This document shows positions 36,607-45,182 of a stretch of DNA of 64,000 bases, piece after piece. Numbering within the stretch: position 1 is the stretch's first letter; every line of letters starts with the position of its first letter. Made by a program: the position numbers and the translations under genes. Origin of the DNA: Pseudomonadales bacterium (GTDB taxonomy: Bacteria; Pseudomonadota; Gammaproteobacteria; Pseudomonadales; Pseudohongiellaceae); NCBI GenBank assembly GCA_024234395.1, contig JACKOH010000003.1, positions 469,457-533,456 of the forward strand, read 5' to 3'. The notes under the pieces are model-generated. The model ran no database searches. It was not told where the DNA came from and worked only from the letters and a program-made list of their open reading frames with translations.

Positions 36607-36692
36607 CCAAAATAGGGACAGATTTATTTTTCTCAAAAAAGGGGACAGATTTATTTTTCTGGAAGAAAAATAAATCTGTCCCCTTTTTTGGT
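36607..36692. repeat. REP-like palindrome, GGGACAGATT family, copy 2; bidirectional terminator
   Basis: Left arm 36635-36660 and right arm 36664-36689 are a perfect 26-bp inverted repeat around a 3-base loop (GGA), with A-runs and T-runs at the ends. One extra core copy precedes it (36610-36630). It lies between convergent coq7 and osmC-like genes, so it can terminate both. Same core as the repeat at 10870-10985. Confidence 0.9.
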
Positions 36693-37115
36693 TCACTCGT
36701 CTTCGAGAATCTCGAAATCGTGGCTGATGGCTACGCCGGCTTTTTTCAGCATAATGCTTGCCGAGCAGTATTTCTCGGCGGAGAGTTCGATGGCCCGTTC
36801 CACCTGAGTGGGATTCAGCCCCTTACCGCGAATTTTGAAATGCAGGTGTATGGACTCGAATACTGCCGGTACCGCGTCGACCCGTTTGCCGGTGACTTCC
36901 GCTTCACAGGAGGTGATCGGCTGGCGGGCCTTCCTGAGGATGGAAACCACATCGTAAGAACTGCAGCCGCCGACACTGACCAGCATCATCTCCATCGGCC
37001 TCGCCCCCATATTGCGACCACCTCCTTCCGGTGAGCCGTCCATTACCACACCGTGCCCACTGCCTGTTTCAGCCAGGAACATGACATTTTCGATCCAGCG
37101 AACCTTGGTTTCCAT
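36693..37115 (-). CDS. OsmC/Ohr-family protein
   Basis: 140 residues from the internal ATG (METKVRWIENVMF). OsmC-like peroxiredoxin fold: ENVMFLAETGSGHGVVMDG, GARPMEMMLVSVGGCSSYDVVSILRKARQ with the first conserved Cys, and AEKYCSASIMLKKAG with the second. Closest in pattern to the YhfA-type OsmC proteins rather than Ohr. Likely reduces organic hydroperoxides or handles thiols. Confidence 0.88.
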   Translation of the reverse strand: METKVRWIENVMFLAETGSGHGVVMDGSPEGGGRNMGARPMEMMLVSVGGCSSYDVVSILRKARQPITSCEAEVTGKRVDAVPAVFESIHLHFKIRGKGLNPTQVERAIELSAEKYCSASIMLKKAGVAISHDFEILEDE

Positions 37116-37325
37116 TTGTGCCTTGTCTCCGCTTGCAGTTCTTGCGTACTGACATTGATTAATCCCGGGTACCGGGATTTCCCTCCGGGCGCGCAAGCGT
37201 AACACATGCCGTCGAGAATAAGGAACCAGCCGGGAAAATCGAGACAAGCCCCAAAACACGCGTCAGTTTCGTTACACTAGTGCCAGCAATGTTTTGAATC
37301 GGGATCTGTGGACTGATCCGCCACC

Positions 37326-38552
37326 ATGTTGAAAACCTTTGAAAACGTAATCGCCCTGTTTCTTTCGCTGGTTATCCTGCTGACCGGGCATGGCCTGCAA
37401 TTGACGCTGGTCCCCTTATACGCCAATGCGCTAGGGTTCTCGTCGCTGATCATCGGCATCACCGGCTCCTTTTACTTTCTCGGCTTCGTGGTCGGCTGTC
37501 TGTCGGTACCGCGGCTGGTTGCCGCTGTCGGACACATCCGTATGTTTCTGGTGCTGGCCTGTACGGCCAATGCCGCATTATTACTTCTCGGTCTGTTCGA
37601 CAATCCGCTGCTCTGGATGCTGGCCCGGTTCACCACCGGCTGGGCGCTGGCCGGTCTCTACATGATTTTCGAAAGCTGGCTGAATGAAAACGCCGGCGTG
37701 GAAAACCGTGGCTTTATACTTTCCACCTATGCTCTGCTGACCTTGTTGGCAATTGGTGCCGGACAGCTGCTCTCCGGGATCAATCTGGAATTCCGCGATC
37801 TGATTACCCTGGCGGCTATCTTGCTTGCGCTCGGTTCCGTTCCAGTGGGGATCACCCGCAGCAAGGCTCCGGCGCCGGTACAACTTTCCGGGTTTCAGTT
37901 TCGCGCGGTAATCCGTTCCTCCCAGGTTGCGGTACTGGGAGCGTTGACAGCGGGATTCGTCACCTCGGGTTTCTGGGCCCTGGGTCCGCTGGTGGCTACA
38001 GCACACGGCGTTCCGGTGGAACGGGTCGGGATATTCATGGCGCTGACTATTGTCGGCGGGGCACTGGCCCAGCTCCCCGCCGGCAGACTGTCGGATCGCC
38101 TGGATCGACGCCTTGTCATTCTGTTCATGGTGATTATCGCGGTTCTGGACTGTGCCGCGGTGGTGACCCTGTCCGCCCGCTACAGCCTGGTGATCTACCC
38201 GGCGATGATGCTGTTCGGGGCCACCACCTTTCCCCTCTATTCCCTCTGCCTGGCACATGCCAACGACAATACCCGACTCAACCTGCTGCAGGTAGGGAGC
38301 GTGATTCTGCTGATGCAGAGTCTCGGCGCCGTAATCGGCCCCCTGGTTATCGCGACCACCATTCAGCGGATCGAATCCGGGTTTTTTATCGCGGCGGGAA
38401 CTGCATTGGTGGCCCTCACCCTCTGGCTGGTAGTCCGCATTTTTTACCACAATGTGGATCGGCGCTTTTTTGAGCCGTTCCATGCCGTGCCCAGGACCAC
38501 TCAGGAGGCCCTGGAACTGTCCCAGCCCGACGAAACTGACCAGGCTGCCTGA
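37326..38552 (+). CDS. Major facilitator superfamily transporter (YcaD-like)
   Basis: 408 residues with about twelve hydrophobic segments in two halves. Landmarks: GHGLQLTLVPLYANALGFSS, TTGWALAGLYMIFESWLNE (loop 4-5 of the YcaD group), and GRLSDRLDRRLVI in the loop 8-9 that repeats the MFS loop 2-3 motif. Ends in an acidic tail. Substrate unknown. No ligand-specific neighbour. Confidence 0.85.
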   Translation: MLKTFENVIALFLSLVILLTGHGLQLTLVPLYANALGFSSLIIGITGSFYFLGFVVGCLSVPRLVAAVGHIRMFLVLACTANAALLLLGLFDNPLLWMLARFTTGWALAGLYMIFESWLNENAGVENRGFILSTYALLTLLAIGAGQLLSGINLEFRDLITLAAILLALGSVPVGITRSKAPAPVQLSGFQFRAVIRSSQVAVLGALTAGFVTSGFWALGPLVATAHGVPVERVGIFMALTIVGGALAQLPAGRLSDRLDRRLVILFMVIIAVLDCAAVVTLSARYSLVIYPAMMLFGATTFPLYSLCLAHANDNTRLNLLQVGSVILLMQSLGAVIGPLVIATTIQRIESGFFIAAGTALVALTLWLVVRIFYHNVDRRFFEPFHAVPRTTQEALELSQPDETDQAA

Positions 38553-38585
38553 CTTGTTCCCCCGCCATTTCCATTGGCCAGAGCT

Positions 38586-38690
38586 GTGGAAACAGGGCCC
38601 ACTCGCAAGTCCGGCCAATCTGACTGGCTGCTGACCATTGCCGTAGTCGGTTTCATCGTGATCGGCGCTTATACGCTCTATACCGCCTAA
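38586..38690 (+). CDS. Possible 34-residue single-pass membrane peptide
   Basis: A GTG-initiated frame 33 bases after the MFS gene encodes a hydrophilic start (ETGPTRKSGQSD), one 17-residue hydrophobic stretch (LLTIAVVGFIVIGAY) and a short TLYTA end. Positive charge before the helix suggests an N-in orientation. The ribosome-binding site is weak. It could be a small transporter-associated peptide or chance. Confidence 0.4.
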   Translation: METGPTRKSGQSDWLLTIAVVGFIVIGAYTLYTA

Positions 38691-38740
38691 CAGTCTGCCA
38701 AGCCATGCCTGATACTCACCTGAACCGTCAATCAGGTTCC

Positions 38741-39424
38741 TCAGATCCAGGCCAGCGCGCGCTCTATGATCGCAGTTGCGTTGGACTGAGCGCATTCTCC
38801 GTGTGCAATCAGCAACCGCTGCGGGTTCCAGGCCAGCACCCGGTCCCGGGCCAACCTGGCGGCTCCGCGCCTGAGAAAACTGAGACGCCACTCCCGCGGA
38901 GTGCTGCCTGATTCGCCCACCAGTCCATCCAGCTTCATCAATGCGCCTTTAAAGCCGGTCATCGCTGCTGGCGGATGCCGTTGAATCAGATCGCCGAAAA
39001 TGGCAGTGCGGGAGGCACGGTGAAAAAACACCACCTCCTCCATGACCGGTGAGCCGTGAAAAATGACCTGGTCGATTTCCCCCTTCCAGGCCGGATCCGG
39101 CTCATCCGTCAGCTGTGCATCGAAGTGAAGCTCCGGCTTACGCCTGGCTAGTCCAGGCGGGGCGAACAGTCTTGCGTCGGGCCAGCGTTCCTTCCAGGCG
39201 TGCAGAAACAGATGGTGTATTTTATTGGGCGAAACCAGGTAACGGACCACACCCAGCGCCTCAATCGCCTCTACCAGGTGCTGATTCAATGCCACTGGAG
39301 ACCAGACCCAGAGATCCCCTCCCGCGAGCCGGACAATGGCCATGCGGGTGGAATAGGGAAAGCCGTAAAACGAAACGACTGGCCCATCGGCGACAAACAG
39401 TGAGGGTCCGAATTCTTCCAACAC
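38741..39424 (-). CDS. DUF4336 (metallo-beta-lactamase-like) protein
   Basis: 227 residues from a GTG. Matches the DUF4336 pattern: a beta-lactamase-like fold start (MAIVRLAGGDLWVWSPVAL), VRYLVSPNKIHHLFLHAW with the family's His pair, then FHGSPVMEEVVFFHRASRTAIFGDLIQ. It lacks the full HxHxDH motif of true metallo-beta-lactamases. Function unknown. The frame starts about 15 bases from the 3' side of a short spacer before the next gene pair. Confidence 0.78.
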   Translation of the reverse strand: MLEEFGPSLFVADGPVVSFYGFPYSTRMAIVRLAGGDLWVWSPVALNQHLVEAIEALGVVRYLVSPNKIHHLFLHAWKERWPDARLFAPPGLARRKPELHFDAQLTDEPDPAWKGEIDQVIFHGSPVMEEVVFFHRASRTAIFGDLIQRHPPAAMTGFKGALMKLDGLVGESGSTPREWRLSFLRRGAARLARDRVLAWNPQRLLIAHGECAQSNATAIIERALAWI

Positions 39425-39498
39425 AGGTTACCTTTTTCCGTTCGCGGAATTGCCCGGCGCACCGGCCCCGGACAATCCCTTAATGCAGCGGTTCCCCG

Positions 39499-40260
39499 CT
39501 AGTCTCCAGCCGCCTCGATAGCCGTGTCGCCGGACTCTTCATGTGCCGCCGCGTAACTCTCGGAGACCCGTCTGGCGAGGGCATTAATGTGCAGTTCCCT
39601 GAGGCGAAGCAATGCCTCGGCGGGCCCCCCCTGATTAAGCCTGATCAACTGCTGCTGCAGTGCCAGTTCTGCTTTCCAGTCCATTCCCTCCTGGCTGGTC
39701 AGAACCCGTTCAAATGCCGCGTCGAGCGCGACCAGATTCTCCCTGCTATTATCGCTGCTGAATGCCGCAGCGGCATTGCCAAGTTGTCTGAGCTGTACCT
39801 GTTCGACCGGATCGCTGAGACCGGCTGTCCACCGGGAAGCAATATCCCGGGTATTGCTCAATGCGCTTCCCAATTCAGCCTGCGCCCGCAGAAAATCGGC
39901 AATCACCAGATCCAGTGATTCGACCGCCCGGCCCAGGGCTTCCGAGCTGGCCACGACATCAGCCCGCGCATCGGTATTCAGGAATACGGGCGGATGGCTC
40001 AGTGCCCGGGAGTGTCTGAGCAGTTCAATATACTGATGTTGAAGAAAGTCAAAATGGGCCACTTCCCCGCGACGGATCCGCTCCATTTCCAGGGCGATCC
40101 GTTCTTCGCCTTTCTCCACCACCGCCAGCGCGTCGAGATACAGGGCGTGGTGATGGTCCGTCTGCGCTGCTGCCGGTCCCGCGAACAGTGCGCCGAACAG
40201 GAAGGCGGGTAACAGTCCGGATTTACCAAACCCTAGGCCAGTCTTTATCAACCTGATCAT
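39499..40260 (-). CDS. Exported helical protein paired with diheme peroxidase
   Basis: 253 residues. Signal peptide (about 1-32, ending PAAAQ), then His-rich TDHHHALYLDA and an almost entirely helical mature protein (EKGEERIALEMERIRRGE; ALGRAVESLDLVIADFLRAQAEL). No family recognised. It starts 1 base after the peroxidase gene stop, so the two are one operon and may act together in the periplasm. Confidence 0.65.
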   Translation of the reverse strand: MIRLIKTGLGFGKSGLLPAFLFGALFAGPAAAQTDHHHALYLDALAVVEKGEERIALEMERIRRGEVAHFDFLQHQYIELLRHSRALSHPPVFLNTDARADVVASSEALGRAVESLDLVIADFLRAQAELGSALSNTRDIASRWTAGLSDPVEQVQLRQLGNAAAAFSSDNSRENLVALDAAFERVLTSQEGMDWKAELALQQQLIRLNQGGPAEALLRLRELHINALARRVSESYAAAHEESGDTAIEAAGD

Positions 40261-40261
40261 C

Positions 40262-41452
40262 TTAAAACCCCTCCTGATTGCCGTGATGTTGCCCGTGATT
40301 CATCTGCATCATCTGCTGCATGTGTTGCATGTGCTGGTGCATTCCACCCGGCGAGCCGGCGCCGCTCATGTCGTGCTGCATGCCACCCATGCCTTCCATG
40401 CCACCCATGCCTCCCATGCCACCCATGGACTGACTGTCCAGTGATCCGAGAAAGACGACCAGGTCACCGACATCGGCATCGCTGAGTTCGCGACCGGCGT
40501 TGAGCCGGCCCATCAGCCGCACTGCCTCTTCAAGCGACCGGACGCTGCCATCATGAAAATAGGGCGCTGTCCGGGTGATATTCTGCAAGGAAGGTACCTT
40601 GAATACCTGGCGGTCCTGCTCGCGTCCGGTTCGACCAAACAGTCCCTCGTCCCGGACTCCCGGTACCAGCTGGTCATCAAATACCCTGGCACTGGCCAGT
40701 TTCTGATAGGAGTTGCCACCGAGATTGATGCCGTTGTGACAGGCTGCACAGCCCAGGTCGTTAAAACGCTGCCACCCGCGCAGCTCCTGCTCGGACAGCA
40801 CCGGCTCACCGCTGGTCAGATAGCGATTGAAGCGGGAATCGTTTCGCGTCATGGTGCGGACATGGGTGGCGATGGCATTGCCCAGATTTGCCGCGGTAAC
40901 ACCGTCCGGGTAAATGGTCGCAAACCGGCCGGCATAATAAGGATCCGCAGCCAGCCACTGTAATACGGCATCCAGATCATGTCCCATTTCAACAGGGTTG
41001 GAGATCGGACCGAGGGCCTGTTCATCGAGGTCGAGGGCGCGGCCATCCCAAAACTGCCGAAAATTGAATGCTGAATTAAAAACCGTCGGAGCGTTCCTGC
41101 TGCCGATTGCACCGCCGATGCCCCGGGATACGGTCTGCCGGTCTGTACCGCCCATCATTCCCATGTGACAACTGGCACAGGAAACAGTCCCATCCCGCGA
41201 CAGGCGCGCCTCATGATACAGGTCGAAACCCAGCGCCTGCTTGTCCGGATCGAGATCAAAGGTTGCCAGGGCCGGGGTCGGGCGGATAACCGAGTTGGCT
41301 GCCGGGTGCTCCGCTCCGGCACCGATCCACGCGGGCTCCCCGCGAGCCTGGAGAAAATCCCGATAGGCCTGCTCTGCCGTTTCATCGGCCTGGCTGTTCA
41401 AGGCCAGCACACCGAGAGACAATGCCGCAACGATTCTTAATCTCATCATCAT
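40262..41452 (-). CDS. Diheme cytochrome c peroxidase (MauG/CcpA family) with Met/His-rich tail
   Basis: 396 residues: signal peptide (about 1-22), heme motifs CASCH at 92-96 and CAACH at 235-239, NAPTVFNSAFNFRQFWDGRA and IATHVRTMTRNDSRFNRYL, all diagnostic of bacterial diheme peroxidases. Reduces hydrogen peroxide or oxidises a protein or small substrate. After the last cytochrome helix (about 340) a low-complexity tail of about 55 residues carries 13 Met and 7 His (GGMGGMEGMGGMQHDM, HQHMQHMQQMMQM), a likely copper-binding segment not usual in the family. Three consecutive ATGs start the gene after AGAGGAA. Confidence 0.9.
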   Translation of the reverse strand: MMMRLRIVAALSLGVLALNSQADETAEQAYRDFLQARGEPAWIGAGAEHPAANSVIRPTPALATFDLDPDKQALGFDLYHEARLSRDGTVSCASCHMGMMGGTDRQTVSRGIGGAIGSRNAPTVFNSAFNFRQFWDGRALDLDEQALGPISNPVEMGHDLDAVLQWLAADPYYAGRFATIYPDGVTAANLGNAIATHVRTMTRNDSRFNRYLTSGEPVLSEQELRGWQRFNDLGCAACHNGINLGGNSYQKLASARVFDDQLVPGVRDEGLFGRTGREQDRQVFKVPSLQNITRTAPYFHDGSVRSLEEAVRLMGRLNAGRELSDADVGDLVVFLGSLDSQSMGGMGGMGGMEGMGGMQHDMSGAGSPGGMHQHMQHMQQMMQMNHGQHHGNQEGF

Positions 41453-41681
41453 TTCCTCTCTCTTTCAGTATCAATCGAATCAGCACAACTGATCCAACGT
41501 CTGCGGCCAATTTGATACCTTTGGTAACGTAATTCAATGTGACATATTGCCGCATCGTGAATCTGCCGGCTGTTTCCGAACCCGGTTAATGACTCCTTAA
41601 GCAACCTTTGATAACGTCGATATACGGATAGATCCCTGAATTTACTGGCTGGACCATACGTTCCATAAAGGAGGCAGCCCG

Positions 41682-42071
41682 ATGTCGGCGGAATTGCATG
41701 CTCTCACTCTCGTCACCATCCTGACTGCGCTGATCTGGATACCTTACATTCTGAATCTCATCCTGGTCCGGGGACTGATCAATGCGGTTGGATACCCGGA
41801 AAACCCCGCTCCGCTGGCACCCTGGGCCAGTCGCATGAAATCGGCTCATGCCAATGCGATTGAGAACCTGGTTATTTTCGCCACGCTGGTCCTGGTGGTG
41901 GAAATAGCCGGTCTGAACAATGCAACGACAGCCCTCGCCTGCACCGTGTATTTCTGGGCTCGCGTAGTGCACCTGGCAGTCTATACCCTGGCAATTCCCT
42001 GGGCCCGTACCCTGGCTTTCGTCGTGGGTTTTCTCTGTCAGGCGACTCTGGCAGTGCAGATCCTGTTTTGA
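41682..42071 (+). CDS. MAPEG-family membrane protein
   Basis: 129 residues, four hydrophobic helices: LVTILTALIWIPYILNLILV, IENLVIFATLVLVVEIAGL, TALACTVYFWARVVHLAVYTL and TLAFVVGFLCQATLAVQIL. The RMKSAHANAIENL and FWARVVHLAVY blocks are MAPEG signatures (glutathione- or eicosanoid-related membrane enzymes). Bacterial members of this size are mostly uncharacterised. Confidence 0.85.
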   Translation: MSAELHALTLVTILTALIWIPYILNLILVRGLINAVGYPENPAPLAPWASRMKSAHANAIENLVIFATLVLVVEIAGLNNATTALACTVYFWARVVHLAVYTLAIPWARTLAFVVGFLCQATLAVQILF

Positions 42072-42096
42072 CACCAGACTAGTGAAACCGCCTATC

Positions 42097-42450
42097 ATGG
42101 AGCAGATTAAGGAACCTCTGATTAACTGGGACGATTTTCAGAAAGTTGAACTACGAGTCGGCACCATCGTAGAGGTGCAGGAGTTTCCGGAAGCGCTTAA
42201 GCCGGCCTACCGGTTACGCATCGACTTCGGTGAAGAAGTGGGGGTTAAAAAATCCAGCGCCCAGATCACCGACCTGTACAGCAAAGACGAGTTACTGGGC
42301 AAACAGATCGTGGCAGTGGTCAATTTTCCGGCCAGGCAGATCGGACCGTTCATGTCCGAATGCCTGGTTACCGGATTTCATCGCCAGGACGGAGCCGTGG
42401 TACTGGCGACACCGGACCTGGAAATCGAAAACGGAGCACGGCTGGCCTGA
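42097..42450 (+). CDS. tRNA-binding domain protein (CsaA-like)
   Basis: 117 residues from ATG (a GTG 15 bases upstream is possible). A single OB-fold EMAP/tRNA-binding domain: WDDFQKVELRVGTIVEVQEFPEA, RLRIDFGEE, KKSSAQITDLY, GKQIVAVVNFPARQIGPFMSECLVTGF. Close in pattern to CsaA, a homodimeric chaperone/tRNA-binding protein. Follows MAPEG by 25 bases. Confidence 0.9.
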   Translation: MEQIKEPLINWDDFQKVELRVGTIVEVQEFPEALKPAYRLRIDFGEEVGVKKSSAQITDLYSKDELLGKQIVAVVNFPARQIGPFMSECLVTGFHRQDGAVVLATPDLEIENGARLA

Positions 42451-42518
42451 TCGCCGCACTTTGATAATGCTGAAAAGTAACGACCGTGGTTACGACAATG
42501 CAATAAGGGAATAAACCC

Positions 42519-42818
42519 ATGGGTGATCCAAGACTGGTTTTACGAGTCAGATTCAAGTCCATCCTGCCGCTGAACGAAGTCATGCAGGTTGTCGAAAGCC
42601 GTGCTGACGAATTCAGGGCCCGGTCGGATCTGCAGCAGAAGAATTATCTGCAGGGCAGGAACACCGCTCAGGTCGCGGGACTCTGATTATGGGATTCACA
42701 ACAGGCATGCGTCGACTCTCTGCAATCCGAACTGAAAGCTACCATTGGCAGGGCTTACCAGGCCGAAGGCGAACCCGATATCGAGATCTATGACGTGCTC
42801 AAGATTTTACGGAGCTGA
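42519..42818 (+). pseudogene. YdhR-like ABM-domain protein interrupted by one in-frame TGA
   Basis: A 100-codon frame starts ATG GGT GAT, 29 bases after a purine-rich stretch, and reads DPRLVLRVRFKSILPLNEVM. It has a TGA at codon 56 (42684-42686), then continues in the same frame as LWDSQQACVDSLQSELKATI and AYQAEGEPDIEIYDVL to a second TGA. The two parts join into one recognisable small monooxygenase-like (YdhR/ABM) family member, so a single base change (for instance from TGG) broke it. A sequencing error would give the same picture. Confidence 0.75.
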
Positions 42819-42831
42819 CCCGGAGAATTTT

Positions 42832-43749
42832 TTGAAACCAGCCTTCCTCATCAGTCTGGCATTGCTGGGAACCTTGCCCCTGGTAACCTGTGGCCAGCAG
42901 GATCCGGTGCCCGGCTCCACCGCGCCTGTGATTCAGCAGTTGCAGGCGGAATTACTGGCCAGTTTCCCGGCCGCTGAGGCGGGTCAGGGAGCGGCGGCCG
43001 ACCAGGATCACTTCTATGCCATCGTGAACACTGCCATCGGCAAATATCGGAAGACAACCGGCGAACAGGTGCTGCGCTACTCGGGACCCCGTGATGGACT
43101 GATCCGACACCTGAACAGCTGCCTGATCGATGACTCGCAGCTACTGTGTGCAAACTCCAATTTTCCGGAAGTTCCGATGGCCAGTTCCATCGAAATATTC
43201 GATGCCGATACGCTCTCTCATTCGGGCAGTTTCAGCCTTGGTGTCATGGATGAGGGATCGCTCACCTGGTTTGACCGGCTCAACGACGGCTGGGTCGCCG
43301 GATTCGCACATTACAGTACCGGCGGCGGAGTCCCGTTCAAGGATCAGTCCTATTCCTCGGTGGTAAGGTTTGATTCCAGTTGGCGAAGAACCGGTGGCTG
43401 GATGATTCCGTCCACTGTGATTGCCAGAATGGATCCCATGGCGGCATCGGGCGGCGCGCTTGGCCCTGACGGCCTGCTCTATCTTACCGGCCACGACCGG
43501 CAGGAAATGTATGTTCTGGCAGCTCCGGCCATGGGTCCAAAGCTGGTGCATATCGCGACTGTTCAGATCCCGTTGGAGGGGCAGGCTTTCAGCTGGGATC
43601 GTACGACTTCCGAACGTGTGGTGGTCGGCATCAGCCGTCCCAATCGCGAAGTCCGGTCTTTCCGCATCCCTGAACCGCAGCTCCCGGAAGCGACCTACCC
43701 GTTGAACGATCCCCGGGTGACCGAAGTTCCACCGGCTTTAAGGCCGTAA
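42832..43749 (+). CDS. Putative exported/lipoprotein beta-propeller-like protein
   Basis: 305 residues from a TTG preceded by GGAG; an upstream frame overlaps the broken gene and is less likely. Start KPAFLISLALLGTLPLVTC suggests a signal peptide with a possible lipobox (LVTC). The mature part is beta-rich with repeated ASGGALGPDGLLYLTGHD-like turns and an Asp/Ser-rich pattern, suggesting a propeller. No catalytic motif and no known family recognised. Confidence 0.6.
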   Translation: MKPAFLISLALLGTLPLVTCGQQDPVPGSTAPVIQQLQAELLASFPAAEAGQGAAADQDHFYAIVNTAIGKYRKTTGEQVLRYSGPRDGLIRHLNSCLIDDSQLLCANSNFPEVPMASSIEIFDADTLSHSGSFSLGVMDEGSLTWFDRLNDGWVAGFAHYSTGGGVPFKDQSYSSVVRFDSSWRRTGGWMIPSTVIARMDPMAASGGALGPDGLLYLTGHDRQEMYVLAAPAMGPKLVHIATVQIPLEGQAFSWDRTTSERVVVGISRPNREVRSFRIPEPQLPEATYPLNDPRVTEVPPALRP

Positions 43750-43978
43750 CCGATGCCCTGCTCAGGCCTGATTGCCCGGAACTTACGTGGGCGCAGAAAA
43801 GAAACCGCTCGTTATTGATAAAAATTTAATTTTTCTGCCGATTACCTAGTCATTGGGAATCAACGCGATTCCTGTGCTGTCGCGCACACGGGAAGTGCCC
43901 GGCGGAACAATCAAAGCAGAGGGCTGCCATGCTTTTCAGCAAAGGCACTCATTACCGAGTTTTACGGAGGTCTGCCCT

Positions 43979-44614
43979 ATGGCACTAATGGCAATAACAC
44001 CCCATATCCAGGACCTGGATAATTTCCTGTCCCATTGCCATCGCAAACGCTACCCCAACCGGGCGACGATCATTTACGAAGGGGACAGCAGCGATACGCT
44101 GTACTACATCGTCAGCGGCTCGGTGTCGGTGGTGCTGGAAGACGACGACGGCAAGGAAGTGGTGGTAGCCTACCTGAATGCCGGCGACTTTTTCGGTGAG
44201 ATGGGCCTGTTCGAACAGACCCGTGAACGCAGCGCCTGGGTGCGTGCCCGCAGTGCCTGCGAGATAGCGGAAATCGGCTACGCCAACTTCAATGCCTACA
44301 CCCGTCAGCATCCGGAGATCCTGTTTACCATCGGTAAGCAGATGGCAAGCCGGCTGCGGAACACCACGCGCAAAGTAGGCGACCTGGCCTTCTTCGACGT
44401 GACCGGCCGGATCGCCCGGACCCTGATCGATCTCAGCAAGCAACCGGATGCGATGACTCATCCTGATGGCATGCAGATCAAGATCACCCGTCAGGAAATA
44501 GGCAGGATTGTAAACTGCTCAAGAGAAATGGCTGGACGGGTTCTGAAAACTCTTGAAGAACAGGAACTGATCAGCGTATCCGGCAAGACCATAGTCGTTT
44601 TCGGCACCCGCTGA
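43979..44614 (+). CDS. crp: cAMP receptor protein family regulator (Crp/Vfr)
   Basis: 211 residues from the ATG with GGAGG upstream. The cyclic-nucleotide-binding domain (about 20-115) includes YEGDSSDTLYYIVSGSVSVV, GDFFGEMGLFEQTRERSAWVRA (cAMP-contacting Gly-Glu and Arg-Ser), then the dimerisation helix with RNTTRKVGDLAF (Thr contacts). The C-terminal winged helix holds ITRQEIGRIVNCSREMAGRVLKTLEEQ. Pattern is that of Crp/Vfr rather than Fnr (no N-terminal Cys cluster). A strong terminator follows. No adenylate cyclase nearby. Confidence 0.93.
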   Translation: MALMAITPHIQDLDNFLSHCHRKRYPNRATIIYEGDSSDTLYYIVSGSVSVVLEDDDGKEVVVAYLNAGDFFGEMGLFEQTRERSAWVRARSACEIAEIGYANFNAYTRQHPEILFTIGKQMASRLRNTTRKVGDLAFFDVTGRIARTLIDLSKQPDAMTHPDGMQIKITRQEIGRIVNCSREMAGRVLKTLEEQELISVSGKTIVVFGTR

Positions 44615-44636
44615 CCTTCACCAAGACGACAAACAG

Positions 44637-44680
44637 GCCAGCTCAGGTTGCACCAGTCGCACCTGAATGCTGGCTTTTTT
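44637..44680 (+). terminator. Intrinsic terminator of crp
   Basis: GCCAGCTCAGGT (44637-44648) pairs with ACCTGAATGCTGGC (44661-44674) with small internal bulges around a 12-base loop, followed by six T. Confidence 0.85.
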
Positions 44681-44762
44681 GTGTCCAGGGGGAATGCATA
44701 AGCGGGAAAATTCCGCGGCCTCTACAAACCGGGAGCGGAGCGTTTTTTTCTAATCGATCCAG

Positions 44763-45182
44763 TCAGAACCAGCGCGGCACTATCAGCAATACTATCCAGC
44801 TCAGCAACACCAGCATCAGACTGAAGAACACCGCCGCCGATCCTGCGTCCTTGGCCGCCTTGGCGAATTCGTTGTACTCATTACCCCAACGATCGACAGT
44901 GCTCTCGACCGCCGTGTTCAGCAGTTCCACGATCAATACCAGGAACAAAGGAGCCACCAGCATCAGTTTCTCGATACCGCTCTCACCCAGCCAGAGTCCG
45001 AGTGGAAACAACACCACAAAGGCAATCATCTCCTGACGAAACGCGGATTCTGTCTTCAGGGTGGCATTAATCCCGTCCCAGGAATTCAGCATGGCAGGAA
45101 TAAACCGCCCGAACCCGGTGCCTGACCGGCTTTCCCTGGCCAGGTTGACGCCGCTCTCAGATTTACCGCTTTCGTCAGTCAT
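44763..45182 (-). CDS. dgkA: Diacylglycerol kinase
   Basis: 139 residues. Integral membrane lipid kinase recycling diacylglycerol to phosphatidate. Catalytic block VELLNTAVESTVDRWGNEYNEFAKAAKDAGSAAVF and the EMIAFVVLFPLGLWL helix match prokaryotic DgkA. A hydrophilic N-terminal extension of about 25 residues precedes the usual start. Its start overlaps the trpC stop by 8 bases, so it is the last gene of the trpGDC transcript. Confidence 0.94.
   Translation of the reverse strand: MTDESGKSESGVNLARESRSGTGFGRFIPAMLNSWDGINATLKTESAFRQEMIAFVVLFPLGLWLGESGIEKLMLVAPLFLVLIVELLNTAVESTVDRWGNEYNEFAKAAKDAGSAAVFFSLMLVLLSWIVLLIVPRWF

Noticed and set aside
42684..42686. Selenocysteine at the in-frame TGA
   Set aside because: The family position is aromatic, and no SECIS-like hairpin was recognised immediately downstream; a nonsense change or sequencing error is simpler.
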